11,818 bases of DNA from Deltaproteobacteria bacterium (GTDB lineage Bacteria > Desulfobacterota_B > Binatia > UBA9968): assembly GCA_005879255.1 (NCBI GenBank), contig VBKY01000373.1, positions 1-11,818 of the forward strand. Direction: 5' to 3'. Positions 1-5,903 of the stretch are shown here, piece by piece. Below the pieces are notes generated by a model, which searched no databases, was not told the DNA's origin, and saw nothing but the letters and a program-made list of their open reading frames with translations. How positions within the stretch are numbered: position 1 is the first letter of the stretch; each line of letters opens with the position of its first letter. The position numbers were made by a program, and so were the translations under genes.

Positions 1-1984
1 ACGCTTCGGCTTGCAGCTTCTTCACCTCATTCGCTTTGTCTTCCGGCAACACTTCGGCGATGACCGTATCCATTCCGAGCTGCCGCGCGACGCTGTCAGC
101 CGTGTGGCGGTTGTCGCCCGTCAGCATCACTGTCCGCACGCCGGCGTCGTGCAAAAATCTGATCGCCTGCCGGGCGCTTTCTCGAATCACGTCTGCGACG
201 GCGACCACGCCGGCGGCACGTCCGTCGACCGCGACGTACATCGCGGTTTTCGCGTCCTTCGCCAACTCGCTGACTTTCGCTTCCAAGTTATCCAGCTTCA
301 CGCCTTCGCGCATCATCAACCTGGCGTTGCCGATGTGAACGCGCCGCCCATCAACTCGCGCTTGAATACCGTGGCCGGGTATCGAGTCGAACTCTTGCGG
401 CGTGACTAACTCAACGCCGCGCTTGCGTGCACCCGCAACAATCGCTTCGGCTAACGGATGCTGCGAAGGCTGATCGGCGGACGCGGCGAAACGCAACAGC
501 TCGTTCTCGCTCATTCCCACTGGGATCACGTCAGTCAGCGCGGGCTTTCCCGCAGTGAGCGTTCCGGTCTTGTCGAAAATCACGGTATCGATGGCGGCGG
601 TGGCTTCGAGCGCTGTCGCATTCTTAAACAAGACGCCTTCACGCGCGCCCTTGCCGACACCCACCGTAATCGCCGTCGGAGTAGCGAGCGCGAGCGCGTC
701 CGGGCAGGCGATAACCACAGTCGACACGGCCGCGGTGAGAGCGAACAGAAAACCGGCGCCGCCGATGAAGTACCACAGGAGAAAGGCCACAAGTCCCGAA
801 CCAATGGCGACGAAGACGAGATATTTTCCCGCCGTATCAGCCAAGCGCTGCGCAGGCGCTTTCGAGGCTTGCGCGTTCTGCACCATCTGCACGATCCGCG
901 CGAGCGCGGTATCCGCGCCGACGGCCGTCGCTTTGAAGTTGAACGCGCCCGTTTGATTGACCGTCCCGCCGACGACCTCCGCCCCTGTAGTTTTAGCGAC
1001 AGGCACAGGCTCGCCCGTAATCATCGACTCGTCAACGTAAGACGAGCCCGACATAACTTCACCGTCCACGGGGACGCGGTCGCCCGGACGCACGACGATC
1101 TCATCACCAACCGCTACTTGCTCAAGCGGGATTTCCACTTCTTTGCCGCCGCGTTTGACGCGCGCCGTCGCGGGCGCGAGTTGCAAAAGGGCTTCAACGG
1201 CCCTGCCCGTCGCAAAGCGGCTGCGCATCTCCAGCCAGTGCCCGGCGAGGCTGAAAGTCGTGAGCATTGCCGCCGCTTCGTAGAAGACCTCGCCCTCAAA
1301 TAGAAATGTCGCCGCTAGGGAATAGAAATATGAGACGAGGATGCCGAGCGCGATCAAGGTCATCATATTGACCTCGCCTTGACGCAGTGCGCGCCATGCC
1401 GCGGAGATGAACGGGTAGCCGCCCCACCAAACGACGGGAGTGGCTAACAGGAATTCGAACCACGGCATCGATAGCCCGAACGGAAGCGCAAGGTGCAACC
1501 CGAGGAGGGCGCCAACGTGCGAGAAAAGGAAGAGCGGCAGCGACAAGATCAGGGATACGATAAAGCGGCGCAGCAGGTCTCTTGCCATCGCTTCACCGTG
1601 TCCGGCGTGTGCGTCATGATCCGCTGCAGGTCCGGCGTGCGTATCGTGCTTCGTCTCGCGCTCCGCACCGACTGAAGGATGTCCAGCATGCGATGGTGAG
1701 CCCTCACGCGGCTGGCAGTCGCAACTGTAACCAAGCCTTTCAACATCGGATTGAATCTTTTCCGGCGAGGTCTGCGAGGCGTCGTAACTCAAATGCGCTA
1801 CGCCGCGCGTCGGATCAAGATGCACGTCCGTAACGCCCGCCAATTCGCGCAGGCATCTCTCCAGGCAAGCGTACTCACTGGCGTCGTAAGCGTTGCGAAT
1901 GGCGATTTCCGCCACCTTCGGTGAAGGATTCGCGCTGACCTGACGAGATTTATTTAAATGTCCATGTTCTGAATTCATAGCCAT
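1..1984 (-). CDS. P1B-type heavy-metal-translocating ATPase (probably copper/silver), 3' end outside window
   Basis: Inner-membrane ATPase that exports a soft metal ion from the cytoplasm. About 661 residues are visible. A degenerate HMA domain (about 24-90) has C40-x3-C44 instead of GMxCxxC, and a linker at 99-129 carries seven His. TM helices start near 141. NMMTLIALG lies at about 206, the TGEP actuator loop at 323-326 and the TM6 metal site C427-P428-D429 (CPD rather than CPC or CPH). The phosphorylated Asp is D471 in DKTGTLT, H509-P510 is the nucleotide-binding HP pair, and TGDN is at 622-625. The GDGxNDxP hinge and last helices lie beyond base 1. An in-frame TAG at 2015-2017 with no start codon between limits the start to ATG 1984 or ATG 1978; the second overlaps a short upstream ORF as ATGA. 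The His-rich N-terminus recalls CopB-like pumps. The P1B class is certain; the metal is inferred from the Met-rich neighbours. Confidence 0.95.
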   Translation of the reverse strand, partial: MAMNSEHGHLNKSRQVSANPSPKVAEIAIRNAYDASEYACLERCLRELAGVTDVHLDPTRGVAHLSYDASQTSPEKIQSDVERLGYSCDCQPREGSPSHAGHPSVGAERETKHDTHAGPAADHDAHAGHGEAMARDLLRRFIVSLILSLPLFLFSHVGALLGLHLALPFGLSMPWFEFLLATPVVWWGGYPFISAAWRALRQGEVNMMTLIALGILVSYFYSLAATFLFEGEVFYEAAAMLTTFSLAGHWLEMRSRFATGRAVEALLQLAPATARVKRGGKEVEIPLEQVAVGDEIVVRPGDRVPVDGEVMSGSSYVDESMITGEPVPVAKTTGAEVVGGTVNQTGAFNFKATAVGADTALARIVQMVQNAQASKAPAQRLADTAGKYLVFVAIGSGLVAFLLWYFIGGAGFLFALTAAVSTVVIACPDALALATPTAITVGVGKGAREGVLFKNATALEATAAIDTVIFDKTGTLTAGKPALTDVIPVGMSENELLRFAASADQPSQHPLAEAIVAGARKRGVELVTPQEFDSIPGHGIQARVDGRRVHIGNARLMMREGVKLDNLEAKVSELAKDAKTAMYVAVDGRAAGVVAVADVIRESARQAIRFLHDAGVRTVMLTGDNRHTADSVARQLGMDTVIAEVLPEDKANEVKKLQAEA

Positions 1985-2022
1985 GATTTTGGGCTCATGA
2001 TTGAGAAAACTCGTCTATTCAT
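1975..2022 (-). CDS. Possible 15-codon leader ORF coupled to the ATPase start
   Basis: A short ORF ([15 protein letters not shown]) begins at ATG 2022. It is preceded by a good ribosome-binding site, GGAG with a 6-base spacer. Its TGA stop (1977-1975) overlaps the internal ATPase start ATG 1978 as ATGA, a typical translational-coupling arrangement. The ATPase start at 1984 has no comparable Shine-Dalgarno sequence, which makes coupling attractive. The peptide shows no run of regulatory codons. It may be a true leader peptide, a translation-initiation relay, or chance. Confidence 0.3.
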   Translation of the reverse strand: MNRRVFSIMSPKSWL

Positions 2023-2057
2023 CCTAAACTCCGTTAAGACATTGGACACATGTAAAC

Positions 2058-2687
2058 TTAACTTGATCCTGGTGCAGCTTCGATTTGATGGAAAATCCCA
2101 AGAAAGCACCGACGCGCTGTGTTTACTTCTAAACCTGCCTTACGCACCATATCTAAGGGTTCGCGATTCCAATGACAGGCTGATGCCTTTGCAAACTGAT
2201 CTGCATGGCGATCCTGCCAACGGCCAAGCCGCTCGTTATCGCTCCGGCCGTGCTCCAGCAAAAACACTCGGCCTTCGGGTCGGCAAACTCGCGCCATCTC
2301 TTCAAGCGCAGCAACGGGATCGGGAAATGTACAGGTCGAGAGCGACGAAACTACCGTGTCAAAACTCTTGTCCGAAAAAGGGAGAGTCTCCGCATCCGCG
2401 ACTAAGAAGGAAACTTGCAAGGATAGTTTCGCTGATCGGTTTCGGGCGACTCTCAACATCTCGCTACTGAGATCCAACGCGATGATCCGGCAATCTCGCG
2501 GATAATATGGCAGGTTCTTTCCTGTCCCGACCGCGACTTCGAGTACTTTGCCGGATGCTCGCCGCAAAAGGATCCGGCGCAATCTGCTCAGTCCGAGCAG
2601 ATTCAAAATGCTCTCTAGCCAATCGTACCACGGAGCGACCCGATCATATTTTGCCGATATGTCTCGTGACGCAAATTCCACAGCCAT
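2058..2687 (-). CDS. Class I SAM-dependent methyltransferase, UbiE/METTL7-like
   Basis: Cytosolic 209-residue methyltransferase with a Rossmann fold. Motif I is E50-VAVGTG (49-56), the acidic SAM-ribose residue is D72 at the end of strand 2, and D98-AE is motif II. The stretch LSTCTFPDPVAALEEMARV (115-133) followed by RPEGR and LLEHGRS is typical of the UbiE/COQ5 and METTL7-like groups, as is C171-HWNR in the C-terminal third. Family substrates include quinones, phospholipids and small thiols or metalloids; I cannot choose among them. A role in metal or metalloid methylation is only suggested by position. The start is ATG 2687 with AGGA about 7 bases upstream. It lies 23 bases after the two-TM membrane protein gene and 73 bases before the ATPase, so it likely shares their transcript. 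Confidence 0.88.
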   Translation of the reverse strand: MAVEFASRDISAKYDRVAPWYDWLESILNLLGLSRLRRILLRRASGKVLEVAVGTGKNLPYYPRDCRIIALDLSSEMLRVARNRSAKLSLQVSFLVADAETLPFSDKSFDTVVSSLSTCTFPDPVAALEEMARVCRPEGRVFLLEHGRSDNERLGRWQDRHADQFAKASACHWNREPLDMVRKAGLEVNTARRCFLGIFHQIEAAPGSS

Positions 2688-2710
2688 CTAAAATCCTGAA
2701 AATAGCGGTT

Positions 2711-3004
2711 CTAGTTTTTATCTTTCATCATCATTCGCATCATCAGAAACATACCGACCGGACAAGCCAACAGCGCCACAACGCTCAGAGCTCCGCTTGC
2801 AATTGCTCCCAAAGACAACCCCCAAAATGCCACTGCGCCCACGAGAAGAAGCGGTGCCCCACAGCATATCGCCATTGTGAGGCCGCCATTGAGCCAGCCT
2901 TTGCCCTGCATATGGCAAGTCGAGCCGCTTTCAGCCGGTGCTACGACACCTGATGGACTTTGCGAACTCTCTTTTTCTTTTCTTAAGCCAACTTCGTTCG
3001 ACAT
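2711..3004 (-). CDS. Small two-TM membrane protein with Cys motifs, unknown function
   Basis: A 97-residue protein. Its N-terminal 35 residues are polar and contain C30-H31-M32. Two hydrophobic segments follow, at about 41-62 (GGLTMAICCGAPLLLVG, with C47-C48) and about 66-90 (ending ACPVGMFLMMRMMM, with C81). The tail is short and basic. Cys and Met residues in or beside membrane helices fit soft-metal handling, and the ACP-FLMM ending resembles small membrane proteins often seen beside copper pumps, but I cannot name a family with confidence. The start is supported by a strong Shine-Dalgarno (AAAGGAG, spacing about 6). It sits 36 bases after the SHOCT gene and 23 bases before the methyltransferase gene, implying one operon. 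Confidence 0.8.
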   Translation of the reverse strand: MSNEVGLRKEKESSQSPSGVVAPAESGSTCHMQGKGWLNGGLTMAICCGAPLLLVGAVAFWGLSLGAIASGALSVVALLACPVGMFLMMRMMMKDKN

Positions 3005-3040
3005 AAAAACTCCTTTCCTGAAACAACGAGATCTATAGCG

Positions 3041-3286
3041 TCACTTCTCGATATCTCTTCTAATCGTTTCAAATTCATCTCGGCCGATCTCGCCCTTCGC
3101 GTAACGTTTCTTGAGCATCTCTAACGCATTCTCTCGATCGTTCATCAAGAATGGCATCTTCGAACCCCAGAGCCATTTCACGACAGCAACAACAACTAGG
3201 ACAAAGAGAACGACCAGGAGCAGTCCAAAAAGAAACATAAGAATCATCATACCCATCATGCTCCCGGCGTCCATCATCATGTTCAT
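3041..3286 (-). CDS. SHOCT-domain membrane protein
   Basis: An 81-residue protein. A Met-rich N-terminus (residues 1-17 hold eight Met) runs into one long hydrophobic segment (about 13-40). A short linker leads to a C-terminal SHOCT domain (about 53-80; ALEMLKKRYAKGEIGRDEFE). SHOCT is a short helical module found at protein ends and thought to mediate oligomerisation. Membrane-anchored SHOCT proteins are common beside copper and other metal efflux genes, but their function is not established. No clear Shine-Dalgarno precedes ATG 3286. A GGGAG inside the ORF would serve the ATG at residue 13, so translation might begin there. The gene begins only 14 bases after the hairpin at 3301-3323, so it may be under its control. 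Confidence 0.85.
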   Translation of the reverse strand: MNMMMDAGSMMGMMILMFLFGLLLVVLFVLVVVAVVKWLWGSKMPFLMNDRENALEMLKKRYAKGEIGRDEFETIRRDIEK

Positions 3287-3300
3287 AGTCCAGACAAATG

Positions 3301-3323
3301 AGCAGGGGCTCGGAGCCCCTGCT
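3301..3323 (-). terminator. Perfect 10-bp hairpin between the Met-rich and SHOCT genes
   Basis: AGCAGGGGCT and AGCCCCTGCT form a GC-rich 10-bp stem around a 3-base loop, 10 bases after the TGA stop of the Met-rich protein gene. On the minus strand the following sequence is CATTTGTC, only weakly U-rich. It could be an intrinsic terminator, an attenuator, or a 3' stabilising stem that lets the downstream SHOCT operon be transcribed at a lower level. Confidence 0.6.
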
Positions 3324-3333
3324 TAAATGGGTT

Positions 3334-3606
3334 TCACTGCTTTTGAGTTTCCTTGGCCTTATCACCTTGGTGCTGGGCAGACTTCATCATATCGTTGCAC
3401 TGCTCCATCACCTTCATCATTCCCATCATCCCACTCATGTCGCCCATGCCGTGCATGCCGCCTTCACCGTTTTGTTTCCCCTTCATCATTTCCGGCATCG
3501 AGTCCATCATCGACGAACCTTTTTTTTGATCCCCCGATTGTTGCGCTAGGGTTACTCCCGATAACGTCAGAAAAACCGCCAATACAGGTAATGCTATCTT
3601 TTTCAT
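3334..3606 (-). CDS. Small secreted Met-rich protein, candidate periplasmic metal binder
   Basis: A 90-residue protein. The signal peptide (MKKIALPVLAVFLTLSGVTLA, residues 1-21) predicts export to the periplasm. The mature part is about 68 residues with 15 Met, many in MM or MxxM spacing (M33-M41 and M51-M74), plus M51-H52-G-M54 and one Cys (C70). Met clusters of this kind bind Cu(I) and Ag(I) in known copper-resistance proteins, and the P1B ATPase, the SHOCT protein and the Cys/Met membrane protein downstream fit that role. Metal binding itself is inferred. I chose ATG 3606 because the signal peptide begins there and AAAGGA lies about 11 bases upstream; an in-frame ATG at 3657 would add 17 unlikely residues. 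A hairpin follows the stop. Confidence 0.82.
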   Translation of the reverse strand: MKKIALPVLAVFLTLSGVTLAQQSGDQKKGSSMMDSMPEMMKGKQNGEGGMHGMGDMSGMMGMMKVMEQCNDMMKSAQHQGDKAKETQKQ

Positions 3607-3806
3607 AAGTGTTTTTTTCCTTTGTGATTTGATGACCAATTTGTATTCCTGCGCCAATTCATTGTGCCAAATCTTCAGGCAGGGCTTGCTGCTTTCTTAA
3701 TCAACTTTCGCTCGCTCTCGTCATCGTGACTTCTCTTACACAGAGTATCGCGTTGTTTTCGCAAGACATTTAGATCCGGTACAACAATTGCGCATTTCCC
3801 GATGAG
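3607..3806. other. Intergenic region between divergent genes
   Basis: These 200 bases separate the minus-strand Met-rich gene from the plus-strand gene at 3807, so promoters for both should lie here. I see no convincing paired -35/-10 boxes or operator dyad on either strand. Confidence 0.4.
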
Positions 3807-4106
3807 ATGAAACGCAGCGCCGGACGATTCCTGATTTTCATCGGAACTTTTACACTTGCCTTGTTGCCGTCCTTGGCTAACGCGGCTCCTTCAACGGACG
3901 AGCTTTGTGAACGGCTGTATGCCGAGTACCTGACCAAAGCACAAAAAGCGCTCGCAGAAGAGAAGCTTGAAGAAGCGCTTCGGTTTCTGCTCGAAGCCCA
4001 AGCCGTCGCCCAAAAATGTGCGGACTCCGCCGAAAGGCCGCTCCCGCAGAAGCAACTCCGCGAGAGCGACCATGCGTTTGCCGGGCAGCATAACGAACTC
4101 AGTTAA
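3807..4106 (+). CDS. Small secreted helical protein, unknown function
   Basis: A 99-residue protein and the only credible plus-strand gene. The signal peptide is residues 1-27, with a basic start, a long hydrophobic core and ANA just before the mature AAPS. The mature part is a strongly helical Ala/Leu/Glu-rich stretch (about 31-75) with two Cys (C34 and C71) flanking it, which could pair as a disulfide in the periplasm. The pattern YLTKAQKALAEEKLEEALRF resembles one TPR-like helical hairpin, but a full repeat is not present. The tail (76-99) is polar. The ribosome-binding site is weak. It runs convergently into the next gene with an 8-base 3' overlap. I recognise no family; the signal peptide and the helical character are the main support. 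Confidence 0.55.
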   Translation: MKRSAGRFLIFIGTFTLALLPSLANAAPSTDELCERLYAEYLTKAQKALAEEKLEEALRFLLEAQAVAQKCADSAERPLPQKQLRESDHAFAGQHNELS

Positions 4107-4374
4107 CTCTGCCACTGAAAATGACGTCGAGCTCTTTGGGATCGACAGATTGCCCAGCTTTCAATCGCTCGATAATTTTCTCGATCTTGGCCTCTCTCAT
4201 AAGCCAAAGCAACTTTGGTGCTCCAGTGAGTCTCTTTGATTCCGACTCGCTTTGGGTAAGCCTTTTTTCGAACTGAGCCAAGAGATTCGCATCGGGACTC
4301 TTCTCCTGGGCCCACAAGGGCGCTACCGCGAAGACGTTCAAGGCGATTGCCAATGTAAGAACTTTGGTTTTCAT
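4099..4374 (-). CDS. Small secreted helical protein, unknown function
   Basis: A 91-residue protein with a clear signal peptide (1-22, MKTKVLTLAIALNVFAVAPL ending in WA before QE), so it is periplasmic or outer-surface. The mature part is about 69 residues, charged and helical, without Cys. The C-terminal motif IERLKAGQSVDPKELDVIF looks like a helix-turn-helix of a small scaffold. No metal-binding pattern is visible. The start is well supported by GAAGGAG about 8 bases upstream. It is 122 bases downstream of the paralogous secreted protein at 4497-4874 and may have its own promoter. Its stop overlaps the end of the convergent plus-strand gene. Family unknown. Confidence 0.75.
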   Translation of the reverse strand: MKTKVLTLAIALNVFAVAPLWAQEKSPDANLLAQFEKRLTQSESESKRLTGAPKLLWLMREAKIEKIIERLKAGQSVDPKELDVIFSGRVN

Positions 4375-4403
4375 AAAATTCTCCTTCTGTTTTCAGAAAA
4401 ACG

Positions 4404-4432
4404 CTAATAACTTTGCCGATTTCGCGAACCAA
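4404..4432 (-). promoter_or_regulatory. Candidate sigma-70-like promoter for the 4099-4374 gene
   Basis: TTGGTT and TATTAG are separated by 17 bases, about 30 bases upstream of the start codon. The spacing is ideal, but the boxes match consensus only partly (3/6 and 4/6). Confidence 0.25.
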
Positions 4433-4496
4433 GTCTTAAAATTGTCGCACTGATCGGCACTACGATTCGTGAAGAAACGCTGAACAGAAGGGGTGC

Positions 4497-4874
4497 TTAG
4501 ATGCGAAGAACCAGGTAAGAAAGAGTCAACGGAAGTTTGAAAACCGGATGGAAAGCACTTTCAATTACAGGAGCTGCAGGCGAGTAAACGAGTTGGATTG
4601 GATTGTCAATGGAAATCTGTAGCGGGGGAACGGTTTGTTGGGGATTACCTGCCGCTGAAATCGACGGTTTGACAGACAAAATGCTGTCGCGAACGGACTG
4701 ACAGATATCCCCCTTGTTCTTGCTGCACGGAGGGTTGCCCCCACCCATGTTCATCGGGCTTTGTTGTACGACCGCACCCACGAGAGCCAACCCGGAGCAG
4801 GCATGCGCAATCGAGACAGAAAGGAACGCGAACACTATGAATAATGCTGTTGCAGCCGAAAGCCTTTTAACCAT
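4497..4874 (-). CDS. Small secreted Cys-containing protein, paralogue A of a two-member family
   Basis: A 125-residue protein. The signal peptide (1-24) ends at AHA just before C26. Cys residues are at 26, 50 and 58. Landmarks shared with the protein at 7514-7894 at nearly identical positions are AHACS (23-27), C58, SVR (60-62), LS and PS (66-71), a PLQ, and the last residues LSxxVLRI. Lengths are 125 and 126. Placement of C26 straight after the signal peptide could also suggest a lipoprotein, although AHAC is not an ideal lipobox. The middle is Pro/Ser/Gly-rich and low in predicted structure. Function unknown; the partner copy sits directly before a CusA remnant, so a link to RND metal efflux is inferred. 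I chose ATG 4874 because the N-terminus matches the paralogue; ATG 4895 would add seven residues. Confidence 0.8.
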   Translation of the reverse strand: MVKRLSAATALFIVFAFLSVSIAHACSGLALVGAVVQQSPMNMGGGNPPCSKNKGDICQSVRDSILSVKPSISAAGNPQQTVPPLQISIDNPIQLVYSPAAPVIESAFHPVFKLPLTLSYLVLRI

Positions 4875-5067
4875 GAACCATCTCGAACTTTGCAATAACT
4901 AAGTTAACACAAGCTTTGATCCCGTCAAGAATCCCACTCCGACGCTTAGATTTCGCTGTCGAGAAAAGCGCCTGCTCAACACCTTGCGCTGCCATACGAG
5001 CCAAGAGGCTTGTTCCAATTAGAACCAGCGCTGCCAAGAATGGACTTTCGATCTTCACTCGATTCAT
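4867..5067 (-). CDS. Tentative small membrane protein ORF upstream of paralogue A
   Basis: A 66-codon ORF with a purine-rich AGAAGAGG just before ATG 5067 and one hydrophobic segment (about 9-28, SPFLAALVLIGTSLLARM). Its TAA stop overlaps the ATG of the next gene by 8 bases (ATGGTTAA), which would allow coupled translation. Against it: no recognisable family, a Shine-Dalgarno that is too close to the ATG, and a promoter-like TTGACG box inside the ORF. It may simply be the leader region of the downstream gene. Confidence 0.3.
   Translation of the reverse strand: MNRVKIESPFLAALVLIGTSLLARMAAQGVEQALFSTAKSKRRSGILDGIKACVNLVIAKFEMVHG
4901..4928 (-). promoter_or_regulatory. Candidate promoter for paralogue A
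   Basis: TTGACG (5/6 to the -35 consensus) and TAACTT (3/6 to the -10) have a 16-base spacer about 30 bases upstream of ATG 4874. The strong -35 box and the position support it; the -10 is weak. Confidence 0.25.
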
Positions 5068-5249
5068 CGCCTCTTCTGACCATAGTCAGGGCAAGGCCTG
5101 TGCCAAAGACCTTGATCTCCGAAAACGTGCGAATAAGTGGCGAGAATCAAGAACGTTACCGGCTGTGGCGATTCTCATTATTGAAAGTGGTGAGGAAGAG
5201 AGGGTGTCGACCTGTCGGCAGCCGCCGAAATGATGGCGTCGCTCGATCG
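5068..5249. other. Stretch without a recognisable gene
   Basis: No frame on either strand gives a convincing protein. The plus strand contains two imperfect copies of GTGGCGA followed by AATC or TTCTC (about 5137-5183), which also form a 7-bp inverted repeat GAGAATC/GATTCTC with a long loop. I see no clear promoter or terminator. It is probably decayed sequence between the broken membrane-protein gene and paralogue A. Confidence 0.4.
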
Positions 5250-5336
5250 CTATTTCGTTATCCGCACACCCACCTTATCCAAGTACTTCAGCAAATCAGG
5301 CATCTCGCCACTAATTTGGATGCAGTCGACTCCTTC
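5250..5336 (-). pseudogene. Coding-like tail in frame after the stop of the membrane-protein gene
   Basis: Directly after the TAA at 5339-5337, the same frame stays open for 28 codons to a TAG at 5252-5250. It encodes EGVDCIQISGEMPD, then LLKYLDKVGVRITK. This has a natural protein-like composition (alternating hydrophobics and an amphipathic helix) but no start codon of its own except an ATG leaving 17 residues. It may be the C-terminal scrap of a lost gene or a former extension of the upstream ORF. The family is not recognised. Confidence 0.35.
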
Positions 5337-5746
5337 TTACGTTTTCCCTGATCCAAAAACTGCCACTATCCGAAATATCAGTGGCGGAAGAAAGAGCATC
5401 TGCGCAATAGGGACAATACCGATACCAAGCCCGGACACGGTCGGCATCTTCTCCGTGTACTCCCATCGCTTCAAGACGTGCACTCCCAACCACTCGATCA
5501 ACACCGCCATCACCAACCCCGCAGTCACCATAACGACGTAACCGAGAACATCCGCCTGCTCAAACCAGTCCCATCGGCGCAGTGTGATCCAACCCGCTAC
5601 GACAATCAGCAGCACGATAATTCCATCGCCCAAGCTCGCAACAAAACAGTGCCAGAAAACTCGAGCATTATAGTTCTCCAGGTCGGCGTAAAGGGGCAAT
5701 AATTCAGCAAGACAGCCATGATGAATACTGTAATGAGCGCTCGCAT
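5337..5746 (-). pseudogene. Multi-TM membrane protein gene, apparently frameshifted near its 5' end
   Basis: The main frame (from codon TTG 5699) encodes about 120 residues: PLYADLENYNARVFWHC, then TM helices at about 21-40 (ASLGDGIIVLLIVVAGW), 48-68 and 92-114, with WLGVHVLKRWEYTEKMP between the second and third. It lacks a natural ATG start. In the frame one base off, ATG 5746 encodes MRALITVFIMAVLLNYC, a fitting first TM helix, which would join the main frame exactly at PLYADLEN if the CCCC run (5696-5693) had one more C. I read this as a 136-residue gene broken by a one-base deletion, or by a sequencing error in the run. ATG 5791 is an alternative start. Function unknown; small membrane proteins of this layout occur beside efflux genes, but I cannot name a family. 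Confidence 0.6.
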
Positions 5747-5846
5747 CCTGAACGTCCGCGCTATTTCAACGATGTCCGACGACGTAATCATAGGTGATGA
5801 TGGCCCGATGGTTTTTTCCCGAAGGGGGTTTCTTGTCGCTGCCCCC

Positions 5847-5903
5847 TCAAACCTCATAGATCGCCGCATACACGATCAGGTCAAAGAGAAACGATGTGCT
5901 GAC
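5847..5903 (-). pseudogene. Remnant 2 of an RND metal pump (CusA-type) C-terminus
   Basis: Eighteen codons read VSTSFLFDLIVYAAIYEV, then TGA. They align position by position with [18 protein letters not shown] of the longer remnant (bases 7299-7246) and with the last TM helix of CusA-like heavy-metal RND pumps. A 12-base stretch (plus strand 5853-5864) is identical to 7249-7260. Upstream it merges into the end of the MFS gene, whose stop lies inside it in another frame. After it, about 100 bases lead to the broken membrane-protein gene without further pump homology. Confidence 0.65.

Noticed and set aside
11..1303. Long plus-strand open frames across the first 1.3 kb
   Set aside because: They are antisense to a P-type ATPase whose conserved motifs are fully readable on the minus strand; their products are Arg/Ala-rich with no domain.
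3607..3657. Upstream ATG for the Met-rich protein
   Set aside because: The extra 17 residues precede a classical MKK signal peptide that has its own ribosome-binding site.
5020..5110. Minus-strand frame with FGTGLALTMVRR, resembling the G-box of a histidine kinase
   Set aside because: It is a single short match without other kinase motifs, and the frame soon turns into low-likelihood sequence.
5820..5848. GGGGG...CCCCC inverted repeat after remnant 2
   Set aside because: The stem is only about 6 bp with a 13-base loop and no T tract on the minus strand, so a terminator call is not supported.
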